The notes under the pieces were generated by a model. It was not told the DNA's origin. It was given only the letters and a program-made list of their open reading frames with translations, and did no database searches. Positions 46,497 through 58,556 of a DNA stretch of 64,000 nt are shown piece by piece. The position numbers and the translations under genes were made by a program. The stretch is from Pictodentalium vernedei (Eukaryota; Mollusca; Scaphopoda; Dentaliida; Dentaliidae): assembly GCA_031216915.1 (NCBI GenBank), contig CM062292.1:207225262-207289261 (forward strand), read 5' to 3'. The first letter of the stretch is position 1; each line of letters opens with the position of its first letter.

Positions 46497-46970
46497 AAGT
46501 TGGGAGGGTATATGTGGCCTTTGGTTTGGAGGGGAGTTTGTTGGGTGTTCTGAAAGCATTAAAGATGTACAAAGGAAACTTAGCCTGGGTAACATAACAA
46601 GAAAACATGGTTGTATCCTTTCGACAATTCCTTTTTCATTGCACTTCAAAGATTTAGACGAGCTCCTGCATGGCGACCTCAACAATTTAGACGAACTCCT
46701 GCATGGCAACCGATGAGGGGTAGAGGTTGGGAATATGTAGATGGCAGGGCTATTTTTCAGCGACGGCGTTTACTAGTTTCAGAGAGAGAGGGGTGGGGGG
46801 GTGGCTAGCGAAAATGCTGGCAGTTGTTGGGAGATATCGAACTAAATGAACCAAATGGAGACTCGTACTCAATGAAACCCCCCACACACACCTTGGGTCA
46901 TAAAGTAGAATCTACTCGACAGTGGGACATAGGGGAGTTTAGTAACGGAGAAGGTAGCAGCAGATTTTTT
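46497..46970 (+). pseudogene. LINE reverse transcriptase fragment, degenerate copy 1
   Basis: It aligns with 48681-49150 of the longer LINE: GAGTTTGTTGG, AAAGCATTA, CTTAGCCTGGG, ACATGGTTGTATCCTTTCG, GGGCTATTTTT, GCTAGCGAAAATGCTGG and GGAGACTCGTA. It has insertions and deletions and no usable frame. The FADD catalytic motif is destroyed. It is 5'- and 3'-truncated. Confidence 0.8.
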
Positions 46971-47202
46971 GATTGTGACATTTGCCTGTGACATATTTGC
47001 GATATTTTTGGTGGATATGATTGTGGAATGTATTGAGATGGTCCACAGTGTTTACATTAGCTCTCTTGACAGGCAGAGTTTTCATGACAATCATGGAAAG
47101 CATGTACCCCTTGAGTTTCGTGATGTCTTCGTGTACTGCCTACATGTACAGGGTATTTATTCATTCTTCATTTCAACACAAACCCTTGTGATTTAATGAT
47201 TG

Positions 47203-47540
47203 AATATGGCAAATGCAAATGTAAGAAGACATTTGTCTGAAGCAGAAATGTGGCGGGCTGTAGGGATGGTGGAGCAAGGGGCTACCCATCGTCAAGTAAT
47301 GGTGATCACCAGACCAGAGCCTGGACATGATTTCAGGAGTATGGCACACCAGTAAGACGGCATGTGGTGGCAGAAACAGGGCCATATCTGCAGCTGAAGA
47401 CCGGTTCTTGATCATTCGGGCCCGTGGTAACTGCTTGCCACAGCAACCCAATTTCGCATTGACCTTCAGAATGCATCGTAGGTAAATGTTTCGACGCAGA
47501 CTATCCAAGCAAAGTTGCACAAAAGTGATCTCCGTTCGAG
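47203..47540 (+). pseudogene. Tc1/mariner-type transposase N-terminal remnant
   Basis: Reading from ATG at 47206, the frame gives RRHLSEAEMWRAVGMVEQGA followed by THRQV, the helix-turn-helix start of Tc1-like transposases. After a frameshift, AAEDRFLIIRARGN is recognisable. After another shift, VSTQTIQAKLHKSDLRSR is the end of the second DNA-binding subdomain. The DDE catalytic domain is absent because LINE sequence begins at about 47540. Tc1 terminal repeats were not found. The fragment is dead. Confidence 0.75.
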
Positions 47541-50228
47541 AAGACTTGATTACAATGATGATCAGGACCAAACACCTAGTAAAACGAAAAGAAAGCTTCA
47601 AGGAGATTTGGAAACTCAAAAAGGATGCTGACTGGGCAAAGTTCGAAGAAAAACTGAAACCAAAGCTTGCAACCGTACCCAAGGGGGCAGTGCCCAGAAG
47701 ATGACCGATGCCATAGTTGCGAGCCTAGTGGAGGCAGGGGAAGAAAGTGTAGGAAAGATTAGGGTGCCAACACGGGAACTTGGGTACAGAGTGAACGAAG
47801 AACTGAAAAGAGCAATAAAGGGTAGAAAAGCTAAATGTGCTGCAGACAGGAGAAGTAGAAAACTTAAGGGGGCGGAAAGGAACGAGGCCACGGGAGCAAA
47901 GGAAGAATACCAAAAGCACGAAATCAAGTAAATAAGATTAAAGATGATAATCGGAGAGTGCGAAATAGCAGTCTTATTAGGACGATAAGAACGACAGGAG
48001 GTCGAGTTCGAACGTATTTTGGAAATGGGTGAATAAACGTAACAAAGGAAGTAACCCACAAAGTATTAAAGTAGATGGCAGAGTTACAGACCAGCAAGAC
48101 CAAATCGCATTAGAACTAGTCAAGCACTCGGAAAAGGTAAACGATAAGCGATGGGGCATGGGGAAGCCACCGGAGTGTCCGAACCAGGTCGAGGAAAATC
48201 TATCGAACTTCGTGTGCACCGAAATTAAAACGGAGGAGGTACGAATGATGATCTCAAAATTAAGGAATGGAAGAGCGGGAGTGGTGGATTAAGTTCCTAA
48301 TGAGTTTATCAAAAAGGGGGAGAGGAACTCTTGGAAAGCCTAACTGCCCTATTCAATTTAGCCATAGAAAAACAAGAGGTCCCAAATGAGTGGAGAGAAA
48401 GCAAAGTGACATTTATTCACAAAAAGGGGGAAAAAGACGTTTTGGATAACTATCGAGGGATCTCTGTCAGTAGCAACATTGGAAAAGTTTTCTTTAAAGT
48501 ACTGTATGGTAGATTAGAGGAGGTGATTGAGGAGAATGTTTTTTTGGGAGAGATCCAGAATGACTACAGAGAGTCACTGATCATCTTTTCATGCTATCCC
48601 AAATGATAGAATCCGTGAAAGCAAAAAAGAAAAAGATGTTTATGGCCTTTTTGGATGTTAAAAAGGCATACGATAGAGTATGGAAGGAGGGTATGTGGCG
48701 CAAGCTTGAAGCTCTGGGCTTCGGAGGCGAGTTTGTTGGAATTATGAAAGCATTATATAAAGACAAACAGAGTGAACTTAGCCTGGGAAACATTACAACA
48801 AAACGTGTGCCTATGGAGATAGGCCTAAAACAGGGGTGTATCCTTTCGCCAATTCTTTTTGCATTGTACATCAAAGGTTTAGAAGATGAACTCCTGCATA
48901 GCGACGAGAGGGTTGCAGTTGGGGACTTGAAAATCACAGGGCTATTTTTTGCAGACGATATGGTGCTAGTGAAGAGGGGCTAGCGAAAATGCTGAGAATT
49001 GTTGGGAAATATGAGAGCAAATGGAGACTCGTATTTAATGAAAGCAAGAGCAAAGTTGTACCTGTGGGCTGCAAAGTAGACCTCACTCGAAAGTGGAGAG
49101 TGGGGGAGTTCTGTATTCCGGAAGGTAGCAGCCAACTTCTTAATGTGGGAGAGACAGGTGACTACGAGTATCTGCGGATAAATATAAACATCACAGGAAG
49201 AGGCATCTACCGAAACCACACAAATAAATAGATTCTGAAGGGGAAGCGAATCCTCAACCAAATGAAACTTATATAGGGAGAAACAGTCTCAATAAGGTTT
49301 TCGTGGGGGAAAACCATTTGGGAAATGGTGGGTCTACCAAGTATAACATACGGTACAGAAGTGTTACCCCAAAACCAGACGGCTGTAAAGAGCTTGGAAA
49401 TTCTGCAGAACGACACAGGCCGATGGATAACGGGTTCAAATAATGCCGCAGCGCTAGAAGCAATCAGGGGTGAGCTTGGGTGGATGAGGATCAAGGACAG
49501 GATAGACCTATTGAAACTTGGTTTTCTTAATTATTTGGTAAATCTCCCCGACAGCCGATGGTGTAAAGTAATGTTCCCGAGAATTTTCAACTCAAATATC
49601 AAGACGAGGTGGATGGTCCAAGTGAGGGAGATTGTAGAGAACTACTCATTGGAGATCTCGGACCTAGATGTTGGGGCAAACCGGAGTAAACAAATCGCCA
49701 GAGAAAGGGTCATGGAGGATGGTAATCGTAATTGGCGAGCAGGGGTCAAATCAAAGAGGTCTTTGGGTGGCCTGTGTGATAAAGAGAAGCCTGGTTTTGA
49801 ATAGTACCTTGACAGCACCTTTTTTTTTGGGGGGGGGGGGGGGGGGGAGGGGGGTGTCACTGTTCAAGCAGAGATCGTGGTCCCTGGAGCTGAGGGGGGA
49901 AAATTGGGGAAAACAGTGAAAAAGGAGTGCCAGATGTGTAATTTGGGCGTGGTGGGACCCTGGAACACTTTCTTCTAGAATTCCCAAAATATCAGTCTAA
50001 AAGAATAAGATTTACTGGGAGTATAATGGGGAAATGGGATGGGAGAATGAAGGATATGTGGTTAGTGGGAGACTTAAAGGAAAGGGTTATATGCTAATAG
50101 GAGAGATTGGGAAGAATGGGGCAAGGGATGTGGGAATAGGGAGGCAGTTGGGAGTACAGGGGTAACCAAGGCCTTCTCATCCAAGAACCGTGACAAATCA
50201 GCGGCCGGCTAAAATAATATTATTATTA
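47540..50228 (+). pseudogene. Non-LTR retrotransposon (LINE) with broken reverse transcriptase
   Basis: Reverse transcriptase blocks appear in order across several frames: DNYRGISVSSNIGK (from about 48447), FLDVKKAYDRVW (about 48652-48690, motif A), GLKQGCILSPILFALY (about 48822-48870, motif B), FFADDMVLV (about 48946-48975, catalytic motif C), then WRLVFNESKSKVV and a C-terminal CQMCNLGVV zinc-knuckle-like segment near 49930. At least five frameshifts or stops break it (for example after 48292, 48606, 48983 and 49231). The 3' end is an ATT-rich tail, AATAATATTATTATTATAA (50211-50229). No endonuclease or gag-like ORF is seen upstream. The clade is not assigned. Confidence 0.85.
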
Positions 50229-51350
50229 TAAACATAACGGGGAGAGGCATCTATCTACCGAATCCACATGAGTAAACTAACTCTGAAGAGGTAACGAATC
50301 CACAATCAAATGAGACTTTTAGGAAGAAACCGCTTTAGTGAGGTTTTCGTAAGTAAAAGAATCTGGGAAATGGAGGTGTACCTAATATAACATATGGCAC
50401 TGAAGTTATTCCTCCAAACCAAACGCCTTCATCGAGCATGGAAAACACGAGAATGAATGATAATGCCACAGCACTGGGGGTAATAAGCGGCGAGCTTGGG
50501 TGGATGATGATCAAGGACGGGATAAACTTAATGAACGCTGTTATCTTGACAATTTAGCAAATCTCTCCCCAAACCAGGCAAAAGAGAAAGAAAGAGTCAC
50601 AGATTGTAACATTAATTGGCGGGGGTAGGGGTGGGGGATGAAAGAGGTTTTTTGGGTGGCATTGCATGATAAAAGAGAAACTGGGTTTTGAAGAGTACTT
50701 TGATGGCGCCAACGGGGGGAGAGGGTCACTGTTGTTCAAGCTGAGGATGCAGTCGCTGGAGATTAGAGGCAAATTGGGAAAGACGGTGAAAAGGAGCACC
50801 AAATGGTAACTTGGGCATATTGAAGTGCCCAGAACACTTTCTATTAGAATGTCCACAATCCCAGTCTAACGGAATAAGATTCATTATTTATATATAGGAG
50901 TTTAACTACACCTTCGGCAGCCAGGCTCACTTCGTTTCAGATAGTTTTACTGGTGCAAGAAGCAAGAGAACCCGGAGTGAACCGCACTGGTGATCAACCG
51001 CCAGACAAACGACCCAACTAACTCAACACAAGAATTCATTGAAAACATGTGCACCATTAACGTGCAGTACGCCTTTACAAGTACAGAGTCACCAAGCCCC
51101 GCGTGGGCAACCGGAATTAAATGCACCGCCCATGGACACAACTCAGTTACCTTTGGCAGGGAACGAACAATGGACCTCTCAAGTTTGAAGTTCAATGCCG
51201 AAACCACTGATCCACCGCTCTCCCAATAGGAATAGAATTCATTGGGCGTATAATTTGGGGGTGGGAAGGGAGAATGAAGGACATGTGGTTAGTGGGCAAC
51301 CCCTAGGAGATGGTTAGTATGCTTATCAGGGAGATTGGTAAAATGTGATA
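50229..51350 (+). pseudogene. LINE fragment copy 3, abutting the previous tail
   Basis: It starts ACATAACGGGGAGAGGCATC, equivalent to 49189 onward in the main copy, immediately after that copy's ATT-rich tail. It includes GAGCTTGGGTGGATGATGAT and GATCAAGGACGGGAT. It is interrupted by a SINE at 50887-51227 and resumes as GGGAGAATGAAGGACATGTG. Multiple deletions mean it is not coding. Confidence 0.8.
50887..51227 (-). mobile_element. SINE inserted in the LINE fragment, with imperfect TSD
   Basis: On the minus strand it carries the degraded SINE body (GTTCATTCCCTGCC, GTACTGCACGTTAATGG, GTTCACTCCGGGTTCTC). Flanks GGAATAAGATTCATT (50872-50886) and GGAATAGAATTCATT (51228-51242) match at 13 of 15 bases. 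The LINE sequence on the two sides is contiguous in the copy at about 50000-50040. Confidence 0.8.
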
Positions 51351-51837
51351 TGGGGTGTCTTCAAGCACTTTGTTCATTCCACATTCCATGCAGGCGCGAT
51401 TGTTCCTACAGATTCGACCAGGAACCGTTACAAAATGGATCGACTTTCTTTCAATTACAAGGTTTGAAAGGTAGCCTAGAATCACTCCCTGAGCATCAGA
51501 TTTGTAAAATGTTTTTCGAGGAGGGTGCACCTAGACCCCACCAGTATAGGAGAGGGCAGACTCTCCAAAACACACCCCACAAGGGTGCGCACCTAGCTGA
51601 TGCCTGTGGCATCATTTTTCGGGCAAAATCCACCCCCCCCCTCCTATAAAAATTTGGCCTGTTGGTTTACGCGAATGTTGGGCATAATCAGATAATTTGA
51701 AATATGATTAATTTTATATAAATTCTCTGATCAACTTTGCCGAGTGATTTCTCCCTCAGAAGATTTATCAGATGCTTGCTGGGGAGGGGAGCGAGAGCGA
51801 GAGTGTGACAACGTGGTGACATATTCGTTTGCCCCCC

Positions 51838-51884
<47 letters not shown>

Positions 51885-52029
51885 CCTACAATTTTTCAAT
51901 AAACTTCTTAGTGATTATACATTCGGCAGGATTTGATTCGAAGCTATCAATTCTCTCCAGCTATTAGGTAAATACTTTTTTAAAAGTAGATTTGATACTT
52001 TGATTTGTTGTGTCGGGTTATAGAGAGAA
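51351..52029. other. Non-coding stretch with C/CA run
   Basis: Poly-C followed by (CA)n at about 51832-51882. No gene or element is recognised. Confidence 0.5.
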
Positions 52030-53000
52030 CAGCATCTGGAGTAAATGGTACCAAGTGAGCAAAACCAACTTCTGGTGGCGAGATCTGCGCCAATTACGCT
52101 GGCAAAAACGGCACCATGGGTTGGCGAAAACGGCACCAGTTTGGATGACGAGAACGGCATCAGTATTTAATTCATTTCATTCTGCCTTTTCCTGTGTTTT
52201 GTTTTGAAACTGAGTATTTAGACTAAGCTTGCGGATGCATTTTAGGTTCTCTAATAAATTTGTTGAAAACTGAGCAGTTAAAAGTGAGTGGATATATCTC
52301 CCCTCCCAACTTTCTTAAATGGATTTCTTTTTTGTTTAGCAGAGACTTCTAAACATTAAAAGCAAGAACACTCCTCACCCAATCCAGGCCCCAACCCTAT
52401 CTTCGGCCCTGGAATCTATCCAACCCGGATTCACGATACACCTCCCTTCTTTATTATTGGTGCAGGTGGGGGGAGGGGGGGGGGGGGTCTGAATTCAAAG
52501 GACATGCCAAGGCAAAGAATAGAGACGGTCTTTTAGGCCATGTTTGGGCGGGGGCAGTCCCAACCCAAGAAATCCGGACTTCTGGTCCAAACCCAAAGTA
52601 AGGGATTGGAGTTACTCTTAACCAATTGCTCCCCCTACACGTACTTTCATCAGGCTTGCGCCGACTCTAAATAAAAAAAATGTGTAAATGTTGTAGTTAT
52701 ATATTATATTAAAGAGAATAACTCATGGCCAGATGTGTAATATCTTGTATGAATCGTGTTGATATTCGATTCTATTGTATATATGCGAGAAAAGATGAAA
52801 AAAAAACTTGTGAAAGGAAGACAAAATCAAAACGATGATCTGAGGAAAACTGAATATTTGATCATGTTACATAGGCCTAGTGGTTGTTCTTCTTTCGCCA
52901 AGTTTTGGTTGGGCTCCGTTTTCGCCAGATGCACATTTGGTGCCGTTTTCGCCAGTTGGTATCATTTTCACACGATGATGTTTTCGCCAGTACCTGTGTC
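52030..53000. repeat. Inverted repeat with GGCGAAAACGGCACCA subrepeats
   Basis: The left side (52030-52160) has GGTACCAAGTGAGC, TGGCAAAAACGGCACCA and TTGGCGAAAACGGCACCAG. The right side (52890-53000) has the reverse complements TTTGGTGCCGTTTTCGCCAG and TTTTCGCCAG. The centre is non-coding with a G run at about 52470-52490. It may be a ~970-bp non-autonomous element, but termini and target duplication are not clear. Confidence 0.55.
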
Positions 53001-53514
53001 ACACAAACAATCATTGCCTTTATGGAGGGCTGATGTCGGCAAGGCATGACAAATGTGGAATACTGTACGGCACGTATTAATTGAATAATTTGCGTCACAA
53101 CTGTGCACAGTAGGCCTACATGTCTATTTTATTTATTCACTAATTCACAAATGAGTTTTGAACAAGACTTGAGTTTTATTTCGAGCCATAGTCATGACTA
53201 ACTGATATTCCAACTTCCCCAAAACACGTCTTCTGGAAAGGCAAGCCGTGAATATTTAAATTTTACCTGTTCTCAAGTGGACCATCCCAGTTACATCACT
53301 TTTGCATTGTTGCAAAATGGACGCTCTTCCGAAAATACACACAAATTCCCGTAGAGAATTAAAAAATCCGTTCATATAATTTTCGAGTGAACTACAGCCA
53401 CAGAAACGTAACAACGATGAAGTTAAATATATTACAAGTAATCGGGATCTTAAAACTTAATGATATTTTCTTGAGTTTGTATTATTCCCATTTTGATTCA
53501 CCCCAGGGGGTGTT

Positions 53515-53735
53515 ATGAAACAGACAATAAGGCATAAAGCACATTGATGGTGCACTTGTCATCAACCATTGTTAACCCTGCTTGTGTGGTGTTAGTTTGT
53601 TGGAGAGTGACAGTTGCTTGCCATTGCTTTGTGGTGCTCTGTGTACTCCGGCTTCCTCAACCCATAAAACTGTCTGACATGAGGTGACCCTGGCTGATGA
53701 AAGTGTCATTAAGCCCCACTATATAAATAAATATC
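53515..53735 (+). mobile_element. Degenerate SINE body
   Basis: AAGCACATTGATGGTGCACT, TCATCAACCATTGTTAACCC, TGCTTGTGTGG and TGTACTCCGGCTTCCTCAAC match the SINE body, ending TATATAAATAAAT. The tRNA-like head is absent. Its tail (TGACATGAGGTGACCCTGGC) matches the 58.17-kb SINE better than the 32.98-kb one, so two subfamilies exist. Confidence 0.8.
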
Positions 53736-54575
53736 GATTTATAGTTTCTTGATCATTTTGAGTAGAGCTTGGCAGGTTTTTTTTTCCCCAGTTTTTGTGG
53801 CGAACCAGAAATCGCTAGACTCAAAAAAAACAAAAACAATGTCGGAACGGTTTAACTGTGTTTGTACATAAACTGATGAAACTATCTTGCTGGACTCTCA
53901 GTGCAAAGGGGTGAATATGTTATATTTTCATTGTCACATTTCCGGTGGATGAGTCATGAGGGAGAAAAGGTGACAAGGAGAACGCAACATACGGTGGATA
54001 AGATGAACTTTATTCATTTGTTACCTTAATTTTTGTTTTTTTCTGTCACTGTAGGCTAAGCAACTGATCTTCTAGAACTTCTGAGAATGACCAAAATGGA
54101 AGTTAGGCTGAACCTAGTGGAGATATAGTATAGTGGAGCCCACTTAATTGGATATCTCTTAACTGAATAACTGTTAATTTAATATAATTTTCCAACACAA
54201 AACCATTTACTATACCTCCAGTTCAAATTTGACCTGTTAATTTAATATAGGTTATAGAGTTAAAATTAACTCATAATGAATAAAATATCTTGTAACCTGT
54301 CAAGAAATTACCCTGACTCTCCCCAGTTTTCCTTTGTTTGTGGGCGAATTTGGCCTCAGTACATTCAATACAGGCATTTAAACTATTATCTCTTGTTTGC
54401 CAGTTTGACAGAGCTTATAGAGCTCTGTCAAACAAGATATAATAGAATAAATGCTATGTTTATCTCTAGAATACAGGAAAGTGACACAATGCCGTTTTTC
54501 CCTTGGCAATGTGGCTATTCACTTGACAGGGTTCCTCTATACTTACAGACAAGGGTTTTTGTGGCTTTCTAGACG
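53736..54575. other. Non-coding stretch with hairpin
   Basis: A hairpin, TTTGACAGAGCTTATAGAGC with GCTCTGTCAAA, lies at about 54409-54432. It resembles the centre of the palindrome at 63220. No gene is supported. The 98-codon frame at 54276-54572 runs across this hairpin and has no domain. Confidence 0.5.
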
Positions 54576-54815
54576 TTAACTCTTTCAATACCAGAGACCG
54601 CTTTTCTGGTCCAGCAATACGATACACCATAATTTCATTAAGTAGGATAGCTACAAAGTGAATGCTTGTGATAGAACAATTAATATTTTCAATGTGCAGC
54701 CTGAAGTCTGCACATTGAAAATATTAATTACTCTACCCCCAAATAATGGATATGGACTCTTCCAATTTCTGCCTTTTAAATGGCATGGAAGATACCATCA
54801 GTGCTCAAGGGGTTT
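54576..54815. mobile_element. Family 3 MITE with perfect central palindrome
   Basis: It starts TTAACTCTTTCAATACCAGA and closes near CATCAGTGCTCAAGGGGTTT. The centre is AATTAATATTTTCAATGTGC...GCACATTGAAAATATTAATT (54689-54740). It is related to the nested copy at 26393 and the fragment at 14066. Confidence 0.8.
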
Positions 54816-56296
54816 GGAAACCTGAAGTGTTATTTACTATATGTTCTTGACACATAGAAAAACTGAACTGAAACCAAGGTTTTTTCCTAAACCGAACTGA
54901 AACTGATTCTGATAAATCACCTCCCTTCCCTTAAAATCTATTTTTCAGTAACTTCTTAACCAAATGGTGGTTAATAGAATCACCTTGTTACACCAAACCA
55001 TTCAAATACAAATTGTAATACATTGGAATATATACGGATGGCTTCAAGATTCCTCTGCATTTATATCACAGGTATTTTTGCCATAAAACCTCCATTGTGA
55101 TTATTCAGTTTGTACCATTAAAGTGTGTGTGACAGCACACAATTTGAAAGTTTGGTGAAATTAGTTTAGGCCCTGGTGAATAACGATGTTTTTTCTTGAA
55201 TTTAATCTGAAATTGAATCAAGCAAAAAAGTTCAAATCTCAAATCGAATCCACTTTTCAATTGTTACGATACTACAGCCTACTGGTGCTGTCTATCACCA
55301 CCATGAATCTATTATCAATAGGCATACTAGACTATTAAATTTACTGATATCACAAAAGTAGTAGAAGAAAAGCCATTTATCGTCCATGGATTACAACAAG
55401 GTGCCATCTGCAATTCCAACCCACTGCTGATGGTGCCTTGGTGCACTTAATGGACAATATATTTTGTTAATGAGCCATAACGCAATCTCCACTATCTCTT
55501 CAAATGACATTTTAATGAATTTTCTGACTTTATTCGTTGTATTTAGTCAGACTGGATACATTCAATATTATGCATCTGGAAACTGCAAGGTGAGGTGTTA
55601 TCTTCAAAGGTCAGCAATAAAGAATTGTATGACATTCAAATCTCATAGGATTTGATGTTTTCAAATAACTGAGATGGTTTTAGTGTTCAACCGATTACCA
55701 AAAATGGTCGCTGACCGATTACCTGGTTATTTGAGCTCACAATCTGCCGATGCCGATTATGATTGTAATACTGTGCACTACTACTAACTAGAAAAGTCGA
55801 AAGAACTACATTAAATTGAAGATATTTTACAGTGTTTACAGACTAATGGTTACAATTGAGCGTACCATGAAATTCAAATTTTGTACTAAATTTCTTTTTA
55901 TTTTAGTTTTTATTTCATTTTGAATCAAATTCACAAAGTGTGTATAATTATTCATTTCTCTAAAACCTGTACAAACTCTGTAAAATGTTGGTTATAAATA
56001 AACTCATACCAGGCATGAAGTGTACTTAATGACTTGTTGGCTGGCCCTTCAGAAAAGGATCTTGGCATGCCAGAAATGAAGGAATTCACATCTTCCCATG
56101 CTTGAATTTGCAAAACATTTCTGGGTAGGGGGATACCCCCAGTGCCCATCAATCGTGCTCTCTTCCATCTAGCCTTCGGCATCGGGTGATAACATTGCTA
56201 TAGCAAATCATCTGGACTACTCCAATTTAGATTTCTCCTAATTTTAAGGGTGGTTCTCAAAGTGCTTTCCAAGAATCATTATCAGTGACTTATTTT
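54816..56296. other. Non-coding stretch
   Basis: No gene or element is recognised. The minus-strand frame at 55952-56182 (76 codons) has no domain I can name. Confidence 0.4.
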
Positions 56297-56334
56297 TATG
56301 CCCTCCGACTTAAGTCGGGTGGCATATAGTGATT

Positions 56335-56379
<45 letters not shown>

Positions 56380-56575
56380 TGTGGGTTTGTCTTACCAACT
56401 TGACGAGGTAACTAGACAAAAGAGTTTGCGTGTTTCGCCTTACTGAGGTACAAAAGACAAAAGAAACCCTTTACCTCGGTTGTTTTCCCAGAACTGTACC
56501 GGCAAAACGAGGTAGAAACCGTTAGTCCACACAAAGGACAAACAATGGAGTACCTCGGTATGTAGGGTAGACAAG

Positions 56576-56624
<49 letters not shown>

Positions 56625-56817
56625 TTGTCTTACCAACTTGACGAGGTAACTAGACAAAAGAGTTTGCGTGTTTCGCCTTACCGAGGTACAAAAGACAAAA
56701 GAAACCCTTTACCTCAGTTGTTTTCCCAGAACTGTACCGGCAAAACGAGGTAGAAACCGTTAGTCCACACAAAGGACAAACAATGGGGTACCTCGGTATG
56801 TAGGGTAGACAAGACTC

Positions 56818-56848
<31 letters not shown>

Positions 56849-57375
56849 TTGTCTTACCAACTTGACGAGGTAACTAGACAAAAGAGTTTGCGTGTTTCGC
56901 CTTACCGAGGTACAAAAGACAAAAGAAACCCTTTACCTCGGTTGTTTTCCCAGAACTGTACCGGCAAAACGAGGTAGAAACCGTGAGTCCACACAAAGGA
57001 CAAACAATGGGGTACCTCGGTATGTAGGGTAGACAAGACTCTGTGTGTGTGTGTGTGTGTGTGTGTCCGAGCCAATAACTTGAAAACTGTTAGGGCCACA
57101 GTCATCAAGCTTCACAAAATTATAAAGGACCATGGGAGGATGTGTCACACACCATTGCGGGGTTTGTACCTTCAAGGTCGAGGTCACATTTCAAGGTTAC
57201 AATAAAAATTGGTCAATATTCGTGTCTCAGCCATAACTCAGAAACGAATCATAGTACAATTGTTAATTTTTTTACAAATTTTAAGGACAGTCAGAAGGTG
57301 TGTCACGTATAATAGTTTCCGCCGCATCTGCAAGGTGAAGGTCACAGGAGGGGGGGGGGGGGGGGGGGGGTGTCA
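56297..57375. mobile_element. Element with TTAAGTCGG head, (GT)n-linked triplication and G-run end
   Basis: The head ATGCCCTCCGACTTAAGTCGGG forms a small hairpin. Three units beginning GGGTTTGTCTTACCAACTTG at 56383, 56621 and 56845 are separated by (GT)n runs. Each carries CCTTTACCTCGGTTG, GTACCGGCAAAACGAGGT and GGTACCTCGGTATGTAGGG. The tail (57065-57375) contains CGAGCCAATAACTTGAAAAC, CAAGGTCGAGGTCAC and AAGGTGAAGGTCACAGG, then a poly-G run. The layout is again head, tandem core, tail. No coding sequence. Confidence 0.75.
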
Positions 57376-58165
57376 TGTGTTACCTTAGTAACATTTTTCT
57401 TGTTTAATATTTACTTCTGTCAATGATTTTCAAAAGAATGTCAGTGAGCTTTCTTTGGAACAGAGAAAGAGGTTTCTATGATGCAGAAAAGAAAAATGAG
57501 AGAAAGTTTTCCTTGCACATAATATCATACTCACTGCCCTGTTTACATATTTGTTGCTATCATGTCCTCATATGTAGCGAGTGTTTTTATGTTTTATGTG
57601 TTATACAGTATTAAAGCTTTGCTTGCCTCTGGTAGACATTTTTGCCCAGTAAAGCAAAATCCCGTCACTAGTATAGATACAATTTGGGCACATTTCATAC
57701 AATTAGGTCCAGAAAATTGACTGGTGATTTCTTGAATTTGATTTTGATGAATTTTTCATAATTCCCACTCATGGCTGATTTACAGCAGCCATGATTGGAT
57801 TTAAAGAAAACTTAAATACTCAGTGGGTTAAGAGTTAAATGTTACCATTTTTTTATCAGGCTTTGTTGTGAGAGCAGTGAATGTATGATGAAAATCTCCC
57901 AGATAATATTGAATTTAACAGCTTTCCCTGATTTGTTAGAAAATTATACAGGAACAAAATGTCAGGTGAGTAAATGATTTGAATTATAAAATTATTGTAA
58001 TCTGTAAAATTTAGTTGATTTTGTACAGGGATTCTTCTGCCCTCTTTGAGAAAGGGTCTAGGATCAATGCATAAATTTGGGTAATTCACACTATGAATGC
58101 TTCAAATGGGAATTTGTTTTGGAGGAGAGAAACACGAAGATTAAGAACTATTACCTTCAAATTAT
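57376..58165. other. AT-rich non-coding stretch
   Basis: Nothing recognisable. Confidence 0.4.
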
Positions 58166-58480
58166 GGAGCGCGGTGGCTCAGTAGGTAGAGATGCAAGCT
58201 GCAATCCGAGAGGTCCTCGGTTCGAATCCCACCTGTGGCAACCACATTGTGTCCTTGGGCAAGGCACTTAATCCTATTTGCCCATGTGGGTGAACAGTGG
58301 CATTGTGTACTAACGGATACTGCATGTCGATGATGCACTTGTCTTCAACCAATGCTAACTCTGTTTGTTTGGAGTTGGTACATTGGGGAGTCTGACAGTA
58401 CTACGGCTTCCTCAACCCATAAAACTGTTTGACACGAGTTGACCCTGGCTGTCGAAAGTGTCATTCTGTGACTTTGCAAT
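58166..58480 (+). mobile_element. SINE, full-length subfamily 2
   Basis: The head has GCGGTGGCTCAGTAGGTAG and GGTTCGAATCCCACCTG. The body has TGTGTCCTTGGGCAAGGCAC and CTTCAACCAATGCTAAC. The 3' end TTTGACACGAGTTGACCCTG differs from the 32.98-kb copy. TCTAGGCAAGTCTTGGCTGC follows at 58487, like the hairpin arm at 13104. Confidence 0.88.
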
Positions 58481-58556
58481 TGTGTCTAGGCAAGTCTTGG
58501 CTGCCTATTTAGAATGTAACTTGCAAATGTATCTACAACCTACCTTTATCTTTCAT

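Noticed and set aside
56412..57187. THTHTH-rich frames on the minus strand
   Set aside because: They are translations of (GT)n microsatellites joined to repeat units.
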